Shown here: in pieces, positions 1 through 8,944 of the stretch
Layout: each line of letters begins with the position of its first letter
Numbering within the stretch: position 1 is the stretch's first letter
Source: Microvirga ossetica
GTDB taxonomy: Bacteria; Pseudomonadota; Alphaproteobacteria; Rhizobiales; Beijerinckiaceae
Direction of reading: 5' to 3'
Assembly: GCF_002741015.1 (NCBI RefSeq)
Contig: NZ_CP016616.1
Location: forward strand, 1,759,501-1,823,500
DNA: 64,000 nt
The notes under the pieces: generated by a model
What the model saw: the letters and a program-made list of their open reading frames with translations, nothing else
What the model was told of the DNA's origin: nothing
Database searches by the model: none
Made by a program: the position numbers and the translations under genes

Positions 1-1
1 T

Positions 2-352
2 GCCGGCCAATCGACGAGCGGATTGTCGCGCGCCTTTCGCCAGCACACCGGCATGTCCATGGTGCAATACGTGAAGCGGCTGCGTATCAACCTCGCATGC
101 CAGATCCTGATGAGTGACGAGAAGGCGTCGATCACCAGAATTTGCTACGAGGTTGGCTACAACAATTTGTCCAATTTCAACAGGCAGTTCCTGGCCGAGA
201 AGGGCATGACGCCCTCTCGGTTCCGGCGCCCGCTGCTCGACAACAGCAACACGGCCAAGGCTGCTCAGGGAGGCGCCAGAAAACACCACCTCAATCATCG
301 AGAGAACAACCGGGCCCCGCAAGGAGGCTCGCGAGAAGAAGCGCTCTGCTGA
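2..352 (+). CDS. AraC-family transcriptional regulator, C-terminal part (cut by window start)
   Basis: The frame is already open at base 2, so only the C-terminal DNA-binding part is visible. The remnant has the two helix-turn-helix units of the AraC/XylS family: a first helix pair around LRINLACQIL and the family signature ICYEVGYNNLSNFNRQF followed by GMTPSRFRR. The last 35 residues are a polar, low-complexity tail. It lies 94 bp upstream of the pentitol transport operon on the same strand, so it is a likely local activator; this is inference from position. The effector domain is outside the window. Confidence 0.9.
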   Translation, partial: AGQSTSGLSRAFRQHTGMSMVQYVKRLRINLACQILMSDEKASITRICYEVGYNNLSNFNRQFLAEKGMTPSRFRRPLLDNSNTAKAAQGGARKHHLNHRENNRAPQGGSREEALC

Positions 353-445
353 GGGCGCACTAAGGAGCGGCACGTCCTGTCGGGACCTGTCGACAAGACA
401 GGCAGTTCGCCTGCCCTATAACAAGTACCACTGGGAGAGAAACGA

Positions 446-1522
446 ATGATCAAGTCTTCTTGGAAACTCGGCGGCCTTGCGGCGCTCACCCTGTCCCTAC
501 TCGCCGGAACCGGCGTTGCCGTGGCCCAGAACGCGAAGGTGTCCAACGCCACGGTTGCGTTCCTGATGCCCGACCAGGCGTCCACCCGCTACGAAGAGCA
601 CGACTTCCCCGGCTTCAAAGCCGAGATGGAAAAGCTCTGCCCGACTTGCAAGGTTATCTATCAGAACGCTGATGCGAACGTGTCGCGCCAGCAGCAGCAA
701 TTCAACTCCGCGATCTCGCAGGGTGCGAAGGCGATCGTGCTCGATCCGGTTGATTCCTCCGCAGCCGTCTCGCTGGTCAAGCAGGCGCAGAGCCAGGGCA
801 TCAAGGTGATCGCCTATGACCGTCCCGTGCCCGATGCGAAGGCTGATTTCTATGTCTCGTTCGACAACCAGGCTATCGGCAAGTCCATCGCGGCTTCGCT
901 GGTACAGCACTTGAAGAAAGCCAACGTGACGGCCGGGAGCGGCACGGGCGTTCTTCAGATCAACGGCTCGCCGACCGACGCGGCTGCGGGCCTGATCAAG
1001 AAGGGCATTCACGAGGGTCTCGACAACAGCGGCTATCCGATCCTGGCCGAATACGACACCCCGGAATGGGCGCCTCCGAAGGCGCAGCAATGGGCCAGCG
1101 GTCAGATCACACGCTTCAACAAGAATATCCTCGGCGTCGTGGCAGCCAATGACGGGACGGCCGGCGGCGCCATCGCGGCGTTCAAGGCCGCCGGCATGAA
1201 TCCGGTCCCGCCGGTTACCGGCAACGACGCGACGATCGCCGCCCTTCAGCTGATCATCTCGGGCGATCAGTACAACACGATCTCCAAGCCGAGCGAGATC
1301 GTGGCCGCGGCCGCTGCTAATGTCGCCGTCCAGCTCCTGGCCGGCGAAACGCCGAAGGCTGATACGACGCTCTTCAATACGCCGTCCAAGCTGTTCGTTC
1401 CTGCCGTGATCACGGCAGAGAACCTGAAGGCGGAGATCATCGACAAGAAGATCAATACGGCCGACCAGCTCTGCTCGGGCCGTTATGCGGAAGGCTGCAA
1501 GAAGCTGGGCATCACCCAGTAA
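446..1522 (+). CDS. sugar ABC transporter periplasmic binding protein, XylF-like
   Basis: A 358-residue secreted solute-binding protein with a clear signal peptide (hydrophobic core about residues 8-22, cleavage near VAVAQ). The body is a Peripla_BP_4/RbsB-type fold. It matches the xylose-binding branch in segments such as IKVIAYDRPVPDA, DFYVSFDNQAIG, ANDGTAGGAIAAF and PKADTTLFN. GGGAGAG lies just upstream of the ATG. It is the first gene of a transporter-dehydrogenase-kinase operon. Because the enzymes downstream are of ribitol type, the ligand is more likely ribitol or another pentitol than xylose; that is inference. Two Cys pairs (CPTC, and C near the C terminus) are visible. Confidence 0.9.
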   Translation: MIKSSWKLGGLAALTLSLLAGTGVAVAQNAKVSNATVAFLMPDQASTRYEEHDFPGFKAEMEKLCPTCKVIYQNADANVSRQQQQFNSAISQGAKAIVLDPVDSSAAVSLVKQAQSQGIKVIAYDRPVPDAKADFYVSFDNQAIGKSIAASLVQHLKKANVTAGSGTGVLQINGSPTDAAAGLIKKGIHEGLDNSGYPILAEYDTPEWAPPKAQQWASGQITRFNKNILGVVAANDGTAGGAIAAFKAAGMNPVPPVTGNDATIAALQLIISGDQYNTISKPSEIVAAAAANVAVQLLAGETPKADTTLFNTPSKLFVPAVITAENLKAEIIDKKINTADQLCSGRYAEGCKKLGITQ

Positions 1523-1604
1523 TCGGCAAACTCCGTCCGGCCACCCGCCCGGTGGCCGGACATCATGTGTGGGGCTGAAAAGACGCCTTTGAGGTTGGGG
1601 AAGA

Positions 1605-2429
1605 ATGGACAGAACCCAAGAGCTGCGCGACACGCGCGAACTGGTGCTCAGTCTGCACGGAATCTCAAAGCATTTCGGCGCCGTTTCGGCTTTGACTGAT
1701 ATTGATCTGGACGTGCACGAAGGTGAAGTCGTGGCCCTCGTCGGCGACAACGGCGCGGGCAAGTCGACGCTGGTCAAGATCCTGGCAGGCGTGCACCAGC
1801 CGAGTTCCGGATCGATCACTTTCCGCGGTAAACCGGTGGCGCTCGCAGATCCCAGCGCTGCGCTCGGCCTTGGGATCGCGACCGTGTTTCAGGATCTCGC
1901 CCTGTGCGAAAATCTCGATGTGGTCGCCAACATCTTCCTCGGCCGCGAGCTCAGCCCCTACCGGCTCGACGAGGTTTCCATGGAGCTGAAGGCCTGGACC
2001 CTGCTCAACGAATTGTCCGCGCGCATCCCCAGCGTGCGCGAGCCCGTGGCTTCCCTTTCGGGCGGCCAGCGCCAGACCGTCGCCATCGCTCGCTCTCTGC
2101 TGCTCGAACCCAAGCTTATTCTCCTGGATGAGCCCACGGCCGCCCTCGGCGTCGCTCAGACGGCCGAGGTGCTCGACCTGATCGAGCGCGTACGCGACCG
2201 GGGACTTGGGGTCATCATGATTAGCCACAACATGGAGGACGTGCGCGCGGTCGCGGACCGCGTCGTCGTGCTCAGGCTCGGCCGGAACAACGGCGTCTTC
2301 GAGCCCGACGCGTCGAACCAGGAACTCGTCAGCGCCATCACGGGCGCTGCGAACAATTCGGTCTCTCGCCGCGCCAGCCGGCGCAAGGCGCAAAGCGGGC
2401 AAGCACCGGCGCCGGAGGGACGCCCATGA
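1605..2429 (+). CDS. sugar ABC transporter ATP-binding protein
   Basis: A single-domain ABC ATPase of 274 residues. Walker A is GDNGAGKST (about residue 48), the signature is LSGGQRQ (about 152), Walker B is LILLDEPT (about 172), and the switch His is in MISHNMEDV. Family members in E. coli (XylG, RbsA) are tandem two-domain proteins of about 500 residues. This one has a single domain, as in the FrcA-type rhizobial systems, so two copies would pair with the permease. The stop overlaps the permease start by 4 bp (ATGA), implying translational coupling. Confidence 0.92.
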   Translation: MDRTQELRDTRELVLSLHGISKHFGAVSALTDIDLDVHEGEVVALVGDNGAGKSTLVKILAGVHQPSSGSITFRGKPVALADPSAALGLGIATVFQDLALCENLDVVANIFLGRELSPYRLDEVSMELKAWTLLNELSARIPSVREPVASLSGGQRQTVAIARSLLLEPKLILLDEPTAALGVAQTAEVLDLIERVRDRGLGVIMISHNMEDVRAVADRVVVLRLGRNNGVFEPDASNQELVSAITGAANNSVSRRASRRKAQSGQAPAPEGRP

Positions 2430-3685
2430 CCAAGGGTGCAGAGCAAAGCCCGCAGGCAGTTCCGCTTCTCGACCGCAGCGACGAGCGCGTGAAGTATGCG
2501 GAAGGGATCGGCGGCTCGGTCCGCGCCTTCTGGGACAGGGTCCGCTCGGGCGATCTCGGCTCGCTTCCGGTCGTGGTCGGCCTGGCTATCATCTGGACGG
2601 TCTTTCAAAGCCTCAATCCGGTGTTCCTGGCACCCAACAATCTCGTCAATCTCCTGTTCGACTGCTCCACCGTCGGCGTGATCGCGCTGGGCATCGTGTG
2701 CATCCTGATCGTTGGCGAAATCGATCTGTCGGTAGGATCCGTCAGCGGCTTCGCGTCCGCGCTCGTCGGCGTGCTCTGGGTCAACCAGGGCTGGCCCGTC
2801 TCGATCGCCATTCTGGCTGCGCTCCTGTTCGGCGCTCTGATCGGCGCGCTTTATGCGGTCCTGTTCAACCGCTTCGGCATGCCGAGCTTCGTGGCGACCC
2901 TGGCAGGCCTTCTGTCCATCCTGGGCCTGCAGCTCTATCTGCTCGGCTCCACCGGCTCGATCAACCTGCCCTACGAAGCGCCCCTGGTGAATTTCGGCCA
3001 GTTGCTCGTGATGCCGGACCCGGTGTCCTACGCTCTTGCGGCTCTTCCCGGGATCGTGATGTTCGTGCTGGGCTACCGGACCGCGGCCCGGCGGCGCGAG
3101 GCGGGATTGTCGCCTCAGCCGTTGACCAGCCTGCTCCTGCGCTCCGTCGTGGTCACCGTTGTTCTGGAGTTCATCGTCTATTACCTCAACCTCGATCGCG
3201 GCATCCCGTGGATGTTCGGCCTCTTCGTGGGCCTCGTCGCAGTGATGAACTATGCCCTCACGCGCACAAAATGGGGCCGCCAGATGCTGGCGGTGGGCGG
3301 CAACCGCGAGGCCGCGCGCCGGGCGGGCATCAATGTGCGCTTCATCTACATGACCGCATTCGTGCTCTGCTCGGGTTTCGCCGCGGCCGGAGGCATTCTC
3401 TCCGCGGCGCGTCTGGCCTCCGCAAGCCAGCAGGCGGGCACCGGCGACGTCAATCTGAACGCCATCGCCGCCGCCGTTATTGGTGGAACCAGCCTGTTCG
3501 GCGGCCGCGGCAGCGCCTATTCCGCCCTGCTCGGCATCATCGTCATCCAGTCGATCGCCAGCGGACTGACGCTGCTCGATCTCTCCTCATCGCTTCGGTA
3601 CATGATTACCGGCGCCGTGCTGGCCATTGCGGTCATCGTCGACTCCTTGGCACGCCGCTCGCGCGCATCCCATGGCCGGGCTTGA
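2426..3685 (+). CDS. sugar ABC transporter permease, XylH/FrcC-like
   Basis: A 419-residue inner-membrane permease of the BPD_transp_2 (RbsC/XylH) family with about ten hydrophobic segments. Family landmarks are LIVGEIDLSVGSVSGF, FVATLAGLL, and the C-terminal AAVIGGTSLFGGRG segment that contacts the ATPase. The N-terminal 50 residues are cytoplasmic. It overlaps the ATPase gene by 4 bp and is followed 21 bp later by the dehydrogenase gene, so it belongs to one operon. It would move a pentose or pentitol; substrate assignment rests on the downstream enzymes. Confidence 0.92.
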   Translation: MTKGAEQSPQAVPLLDRSDERVKYAEGIGGSVRAFWDRVRSGDLGSLPVVVGLAIIWTVFQSLNPVFLAPNNLVNLLFDCSTVGVIALGIVCILIVGEIDLSVGSVSGFASALVGVLWVNQGWPVSIAILAALLFGALIGALYAVLFNRFGMPSFVATLAGLLSILGLQLYLLGSTGSINLPYEAPLVNFGQLLVMPDPVSYALAALPGIVMFVLGYRTAARRREAGLSPQPLTSLLLRSVVVTVVLEFIVYYLNLDRGIPWMFGLFVGLVAVMNYALTRTKWGRQMLAVGGNREAARRAGINVRFIYMTAFVLCSGFAAAGGILSAARLASASQQAGTGDVNLNAIAAAVIGGTSLFGGRGSAYSALLGIIVIQSIASGLTLLDLSSSLRYMITGAVLAIAVIVDSLARRSRASHGRA

Positions 3686-3706
3686 ACCCAACAAGAAGGA
3701 AAAACC

Positions 3707-4435
3707 ATGGGCGATAAACTATCCGGCAAAGTCGCCGCCATCACCGGAGCGGCCTCCGGCATCGGCCTCGAATGCTCCCGGATCCTTTTATCCGAAGGCG
3801 CGCGCGTCGTGCTGGTCGATCGCGACGAGGAAGCGCTGAACGCCGCCTGCGCCGAACTCGGCCCACAAGCCATTCCCTTGCGGATCGACATCACCGATCC
3901 GGCGAGTGTATCGCGCATGATGCCCCAGGTCCTCGAACGGACGGGTCAGCTCGATATCTTTCACGCCAATGCCGGCTCCTATATCGGCGGCGAGATTCTG
4001 AAGGGCGATCCGGATGCCTGGGACCGCATGCTGAACCTCAACATCAATGCCGCTTTCCGCTCCATCCACGCCGTGCTTCCGCACATGGTGGAGCGTAAGA
4101 CCGGCGACATCATCGTGACGAGCTCCATCGCCGGCCTGGTTCCAGTGGCGTGGGAGCCGATCTACACCGCCTCCAAGCACGCTGTACAGGCCTTCGTGCA
4201 CACGGTCCGACGGCAGGTTGCCCCGCACGGCCTGCGCGTCGGCGCCGTCGCACCCGGACCCGTGGTCACGGCCCTGATCAAGGACTGGCCGAAGGAGAAA
4301 CTCGATTCGGAGCTGGCGGCAGGCGGCCTGATGCAGCCAGTTGAAGTGGCCGAAGCGGTCCTGTTCATGCTGACGAGACCTCGGAACGTCACCATTCGCG
4401 ATCTCGTCATCCTGCCGCAGAGCAACGACCTGTAA
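3707..4435 (+). CDS. SDR-family dehydrogenase, ribitol 2-dehydrogenase-like
   Basis: A classical short-chain dehydrogenase of 242 residues. The NAD-binding motif is TGAASGIG (residues 14-21), the NAG motif is HANAGSY, the catalytic Ser is in VTSSIAG, and the catalytic Tyr-Lys are in YTASK. Segments such as [41 protein letters not shown] and [10 protein letters not shown] closely follow the known ribitol 2-dehydrogenases (ribitol to D-ribulose). It sits between a pentitol-type transporter and a ribulokinase-type kinase, which agrees with ribitol catabolism. The AAGGA ribosome-binding site is well placed. Other pentitols cannot be excluded. Confidence 0.85.
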   Translation: MGDKLSGKVAAITGAASGIGLECSRILLSEGARVVLVDRDEEALNAACAELGPQAIPLRIDITDPASVSRMMPQVLERTGQLDIFHANAGSYIGGEILKGDPDAWDRMLNLNINAAFRSIHAVLPHMVERKTGDIIVTSSIAGLVPVAWEPIYTASKHAVQAFVHTVRRQVAPHGLRVGAVAPGPVVTALIKDWPKEKLDSELAAGGLMQPVEVAEAVLFMLTRPRNVTIRDLVILPQSNDL

Positions 4436-4491
4436 TGCGCGTCGGCGCAGGGCATCGCTCCTCAGAATCTTCCCTGGATGATTGAACGGTC

Positions 4492-6105
4492 ATGGCAAAC
4501 CATTTCCTCGGTATCGATGTCGGCACCGGCAGTGCACGCGCCGGTCTCTTCGACGAGCATGGCACGCTGCTCGCCTCTGCCAAGGCAGATATCGCGATCT
4601 GGCATGAATCCGGCGGCATCGTGGAGCAGTCGAGCAACGATATCTGGCGGGCCGTTTGCACCAGCGTGCGCGACACCGTGAGCAAGGCGGGCGTTCCGCC
4701 CGAGAGCGTCGCAGGCATCGGCTTCGACGCGACCTGCTCTCTCGTCGTCCTGGGACAGGATGGCCAACCCTTGGCCGTCGGGCCCTCTGGCGACCCTGAA
4801 CGCAACATCATCGTCTGGATGGATCACCGCGCCACCGAGCAGGCGCGCAGAATCAATGGCACGGGCGAGACTGTGCTGAATTACGTCGGGGGCTCCATCT
4901 CTCCGGAAATGGAAACCCCGAAGCTCTTGTGGCTCTCGGAGAATATGCCCCGGACCTTCACAGGCGCATGGCAGTTCATGGACTTGGCCGATTTCCTCAC
5001 CTGGAAGGCCACCGCAAGCCTTGCGCGATCCGTCTGCACCGTGACGTGCAAATGGACCTATCTGGCCCATGAGAGCCGGTGGGATGAAGGCTATTTCCGA
5101 AGGGTTGGGCTCGGGCAATTGGCCGACGAATCCTTCCGGAGGATCGGCACCGAGGTCGTGCCGGGCGGCACCGCCCTCGGCGGCGGCCTGACCTCGCAAG
5201 CGGCGGCGGATCTTGGTCTGAAGCCTGGAACGCCCGTCGCGGCAGGCCTCATAGACGCCCATGCCGGCGGCGTTGGAACTGTAGGCGCACGCGGAAACGT
5301 GGGCAATGTGCTGACCCGCATGGCCTATGTGTTCGGCACATCCGCCTGCACCATGTCATCGACCCGGGAGCCAGCTTTCGTGCCGGGCGTCTGGGGGCCA
5401 TACTTCTCTGCCATGGTCCCCGGGCTGTGGCTCAATGAGGGCGGCCAATCGGCGGCCGGCGCCGCGATCGATCATCTGGTCCAAATGCATCCTGCTTCGG
5501 AACAGGCCGCGAAGATGGCCCGCGACAGCGGCATTGGTCTCAGCCAATGGCTGTCGCAGGAGGCTGAGCGGCGTGGTGGCGCGCCGGCGGCGCCGCGCCT
5601 CATCGGCGACGTGCACGTGGTTCCCGAGTTCCTCGGCAACCGTGCTCCGTTCTCCGATCCCGATGCGCGCGGCTTGATCGCCGGACTGAGCATGGACGCT
5701 GATCTCGATAGCCTCGTCGCTCTTTATCTCGCAGGGGTCTGCGGTCTTGGCTACAGCGCTCGGCAGATCGTGCAGGTGCAGGCCGAGAGAGCTGTTTTGA
5801 TCGACACGATCGTGGTGAGCGGCGGCGCAGGCCAGAGTCCCCTCGTGCGTCAGCTTCTCGCCGACACGACGGGAAAGGTCGTTGCGGCCCCGACATCGGA
5901 GGAACCTGTGCTCCTTGGATCTGCGATCCTAGGAGCTGTTGCGGCGGGCCAGCACCGCGACGTTGCAGAGGCCATGTCGTCGATGTCGGCGATTGGACGA
6001 ACCTACCAGCCCAACCCCATGGCGGCAGAATGGCACGAGAAACGCTTCAAAGCTTTCGAAATGCTTCAGCAGACTGCAAGGACTATCAGATACGGTGGTC
6101 TTTGA
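4492..6105 (+). CDS. FGGY-family carbohydrate kinase, probable D-ribulokinase
   Basis: A 537-residue FGGY kinase. The N-terminal phosphate-binding loop is FLGIDVGTGSARAGLFD, the WMDHRA motif contains the catalytic Asp region, and the C-terminal domain has the ATP-site segment VVSGGAGQSPLVRQLLAD and the family signature near LLGSAILGAVAAG. Length and the motifs GIGFDATCSLVV and ISPEMETPKLLWL fit the pentulose/D-ribulose kinase branch. With the upstream dehydrogenase it would turn ribitol into D-ribulose 5-phosphate for the pentose phosphate pathway. It is the last gene of the operon. The ribosome-binding site is weak. Confidence 0.88.
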   Translation: MANHFLGIDVGTGSARAGLFDEHGTLLASAKADIAIWHESGGIVEQSSNDIWRAVCTSVRDTVSKAGVPPESVAGIGFDATCSLVVLGQDGQPLAVGPSGDPERNIIVWMDHRATEQARRINGTGETVLNYVGGSISPEMETPKLLWLSENMPRTFTGAWQFMDLADFLTWKATASLARSVCTVTCKWTYLAHESRWDEGYFRRVGLGQLADESFRRIGTEVVPGGTALGGGLTSQAAADLGLKPGTPVAAGLIDAHAGGVGTVGARGNVGNVLTRMAYVFGTSACTMSSTREPAFVPGVWGPYFSAMVPGLWLNEGGQSAAGAAIDHLVQMHPASEQAAKMARDSGIGLSQWLSQEAERRGGAPAAPRLIGDVHVVPEFLGNRAPFSDPDARGLIAGLSMDADLDSLVALYLAGVCGLGYSARQIVQVQAERAVLIDTIVVSGGAGQSPLVRQLLADTTGKVVAAPTSEEPVLLGSAILGAVAAGQHRDVAEAMSSMSAIGRTYQPNPMAAEWHEKRFKAFEMLQQTARTIRYGGL

Positions 6106-6265
6106 AGACCGGCATCGCTTGATAGGGAACGCTTTCAAAGGGGAGGCCTCCCGCTCCTCCGAAAACTTCTTGAACACGACGCAATCGCACAGTGACGCGC
6201 CAAGGGCCGAACAGGAATGATCCGAGCTGCCCGAGCGTCGCGCGCGACCGGCGTAGAGCCGTGGC

Positions 6266-7006
6266 TCAACCCTTCCGCGCGGTGCGCAGCTGCAAGGCAA
6301 GATCGGGGCGATCGCTGGTGATCTGCGAGATCGGCTGGTTGAGCCAGTAGTCGAGCTCGCGCACCGTATTCGGGACCCAGGCGCCGAGCTTGTCGCGCCC
6401 AACGATCTCGACGGCGCGGTCGACCGTCAGCCGCAGCAGCGATTGCTCGACAGCGACGATGCAGCCGAGATCGACGAAGCGCCGCAAGGTCCGGTCGACG
6501 CCGCCGAAGGCTTCGCAGGAGCGGCGGTCGACCGAGGCGAGCCGGCGCATGCCCGGCGCCTTGGCCCGGATCTCCTCGATGACCTCCGGGACGAAGCAGG
6601 TCAGGACCACGCGAGACGACATGTTGCGGGCTTCGACAAGCGCGATGACCTTGTCGAGCAGGCCCGGATAAGGATTGCCGAAGGCATCCATCTTCATCTC
6701 TATCTCGAGCTCGATCCCGGTCGGACCGAAGACGTCGAGGACCTCCGGCAGCGTCGGGATCGTCTCGCCCAGGGTGTCGTCGAGCTTCACCTTGGCGAGG
6801 GCGTCTCGCGACAAGTGCCCGACGGGCCCTCTGTGGTCCGTCGTGCGGTCGAGCAGCGGGTCGTGGATCACCATGATCTCGCCGTCGCTCGACAGATGCA
6901 CGTCGAGCTCGACCGCATCGACCTTCAGGCCGCAGACGTTGCGGAAGCCGCCGAGGCTGTTCTCCGCCCAGATGTTGCGCGCGCCGCGATGTCCGATGAT
7001 TCGCAT
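6266..7006 (-). CDS. ugpQ: glycerophosphodiester phosphodiesterase
   Basis: A 246-residue GDPD-family TIM barrel. The start at 7006 gives MRIIGHRGARNIWAENSL, the hallmark HRG...ENT-type N terminus with catalytic His and Glu. VDAVELDVHLSSDGEIMVIHDPLLDRTT supplies the metal-binding ExD pair and the second catalytic His. An in-frame extension to 7147 exists but would run into ugpE and adds no family sequence, so I reject it. The enzyme hydrolyses glycerophosphodiesters to glycerol-3-phosphate plus an alcohol. It is the last gene of a ugpB-A-E-Q operon. There is no signal peptide, so it acts in the cytoplasm. Confidence 0.92.
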   Translation of the reverse strand: MRIIGHRGARNIWAENSLGGFRNVCGLKVDAVELDVHLSSDGEIMVIHDPLLDRTTDHRGPVGHLSRDALAKVKLDDTLGETIPTLPEVLDVFGPTGIELEIEMKMDAFGNPYPGLLDKVIALVEARNMSSRVVLTCFVPEVIEEIRAKAPGMRRLASVDRRSCEAFGGVDRTLRRFVDLGCIVAVEQSLLRLTVDRAVEIVGRDKLGAWVPNTVRELDYWLNQPISQITSDRPDLALQLRTARKG

Positions 7007-7038
7007 GAAAGAAAGCCCCCGCTTCGGTCTATTGATCG

Positions 7039-7929
7039 CTATTTGCCGCTGTCGACCAGGCCCTTCACGAACCAGCGCTGAAGGAGAAGGATGACGACGG
7101 TCGGCGGCAGCATGGTGAGGAAGGCCGCGTTCATCAGCAGATGCCAAGTCGGGAGCGAGTCGCTCTGCGGCATGAGCTTCTTCAACCCGACCACCGCATT
7201 GGCCATCTCAGGCTCGGTGGTGAGCAGCAGCGGCCAGAGATACTGGTTCCAGCCCGTCAGGAAGAGGATGATCGCCAGCGCCACGATGTTCGATCGCGAC
7301 AGGGGCAGCAGGATCAACCGGAAGAACTGCCACGGGCTCGCGCCGTCGATGCGCGCCGCCTCGCAGAGCTCGTCCGGAATGGTGAGGAAGAACTGGCGGA
7401 AGAGGAAGGTCGCCGTGGCGGAGGCGATCAGCGGCAGGATCAGGCCCGAATAGGTGTTGACCAGATTCCAGTCGAGATCGACCAGCGCCTGGATGCCGAG
7501 CCAGGAGCCGAGGATGTTGAGCGGCAAAGCAACGTTCGCCGCCGATTCGTAGGTCGGCACGATTCGCACCTCGATCGGCAGCATCAGCGACATGAAGATC
7601 AGCCAGAACGCCGTCATCCGGAAAGGGAAGCGGAAATAGGTGACGGCGAAGGCCGCGATCACCGAAATGGCAAGCTTTCCGACGGTGATGCCTGTGGCCA
7701 TGATGAAGGAGTTGAGCAGCAGCCGGCCGAAATTCGCGTTGCTCAGCACGGTCTGCATATTGGCGAAGAACTGGTTGCCGGGCAGCCAGGACATCGGCAC
7801 GCGCATGATCTCCGGTTGCGAGAGCGAGCCGGTGACGAAGACGAAATAGATCGGCAGGCAGACAAGCGCCGCGCCCACCAGCAGGATGAGATGGCAGACG
7901 GCGTCGAGAATCGGCGTACGTTCGTTCAT
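7039..7929 (-). CDS. ugpE: glycerol-3-phosphate-type ABC transporter permease UgpE
   Basis: A 296-residue MalG/UgpE-type permease with six hydrophobic segments and the cytoplasmic EAA loop ELCEAARIDGASPWQFFRLI that docks to the ATPase. N-terminal features (CLPIYFVFVTGSL) and the C-terminal WFVKGLVDSGK agree with UgpE. Seven bases separate it from ugpA upstream; the GDPD gene follows 32 bp downstream. It would import sn-glycerol-3-phosphate or glycerophosphodiesters together with UgpA and UgpB. No ATPase gene (ugpC) lies in the cluster. Confidence 0.9.
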   Translation of the reverse strand: MNERTPILDAVCHLILLVGAALVCLPIYFVFVTGSLSQPEIMRVPMSWLPGNQFFANMQTVLSNANFGRLLLNSFIMATGITVGKLAISVIAAFAVTYFRFPFRMTAFWLIFMSLMLPIEVRIVPTYESAANVALPLNILGSWLGIQALVDLDWNLVNTYSGLILPLIASATATFLFRQFFLTIPDELCEAARIDGASPWQFFRLILLPLSRSNIVALAIILFLTGWNQYLWPLLLTTEPEMANAVVGLKKLMPQSDSLPTWHLLMNAAFLTMLPPTVVILLLQRWFVKGLVDSGK

Positions 7930-7936
7930 CGCCGGC

Positions 7937-8944
7937 CTAGACGCTGTAATTCACGCGGCGCTCCACGAAGCGGAACTGCGCGAAGGTCAGAAGCAGCGCG
8001 AGCGCCATCAGCACGACGGATTGCGCGGCGGAGGAGCCGAGGTCGAGCGTGACGAAGCCGTCCAGAAAGACCTTGTAGACCAGGATGGAGGTCGCGCCGG
8101 CCGGGCCGCCCCGGGTGGTGGCGTCGACGATGGCGAAGGTCTCGAACAGCCCGTAGACGAAGTTGATCACGATCAGAAAGAACAGCGTCGGCGTGATCAT
8201 CGGCAACGAGATGCGCAGGAAGCGCTGGATCGGCCCCGCGCCGTCGAGATAGGCGGATTCGAGGATCGATTGGGGCACGGACATCAGCGCCGCCACCAGG
8301 AAGATGTAGTTGTAGCAGATGTGCTTCCAAGAGGCCGCCATGACGATCAGGGCGAGCGCATGCCAGGAATTGCGGTTGGGGTCCCAGTCGAAGCCGAGCC
8401 CCTGCAGCATATGCGCAACGGGGCCGACGCGAGGATTGAACAGGAAGGCGAGCATGATGCCGGCGATCGCCGGGGCGATGGCGTAGGGCAGCAGCAGCAC
8501 GGTCCGGTAGGCGCCGCGCCCGCGCAGGATGTGATTCGAGGCGAAGGCGAGCAGCAGCGCGAGCGACAGCGCCAGCACGTTCTGCGCGATGGTGAAGATC
8601 AGCGTCACCTGCGCCGAAGACCAGTAGACGCCGCTGCGGAACAGCCGCTCGAAATTCTGGAAGCCGACCCACTGGACGGTGGCACCGAACGGGTCGGTGA
8701 GCTGGAAGGCCTGGATCAGAGCCCTGATCGAGGGGATGAAGAAGAACAGCAGCAGGATGAAAAGCTGCGGCGCCAGCAGCCAGAACGGCAGGCGCCATTC
8801 CCGGAAATGCGCACGCTTCAGCCCGCTTTCGGACTGTGCATCACCGGTGACCTTAAGGAAGAGACGCCTGAGCGGCCAGCGGAGGCGCAAACCGCCACCG
8901 CCAGCCGCCACGGGGAGAGCAGCCGTGTTATTTCTTGCCGGCAT
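7937..8944 (-). CDS. ugpA: glycerol-3-phosphate-type ABC transporter permease UgpA
   Basis: A 335-residue permease of the MalF/UgpA family. It has six membrane segments, the FFFIPSIRALIQAF first segment, and the EAA loop ILESAYLDGAGPIQRFLRISLP. UgpA proteins are usually about 295 residues. This one carries an N-terminal extension of about 45 residues, partly Gly- and Arg-rich, with no internal ATG before the first membrane helix, so the start at 8944 (overlapping ugpB by 17 bp) is the only good ATG. The overlap suggests coupled translation with ugpB. Confidence 0.88.
   Translation of the reverse strand: MPARNNTAALPVAAGGGGLRLRWPLRRLFLKVTGDAQSESGLKRAHFREWRLPFWLLAPQLFILLLFFFIPSIRALIQAFQLTDPFGATVQWVGFQNFERLFRSGVYWSSAQVTLIFTIAQNVLALSLALLLAFASNHILRGRGAYRTVLLLPYAIAPAIAGIMLAFLFNPRVGPVAHMLQGLGFDWDPNRNSWHALALIVMAASWKHICYNYIFLVAALMSVPQSILESAYLDGAGPIQRFLRISLPMITPTLFFLIVINFVYGLFETFAIVDATTRGGPAGATSILVYKVFLDGFVTLDLGSSAAQSVVLMALALLLTFAQFRFVERRVNYSV

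Noticed and set aside
7007..7147. N-terminal extension of the GDPD protein
   Set aside because: It overlaps the end of ugpE and contains no family sequence; the HRG motif starts at the ATG at 7006.
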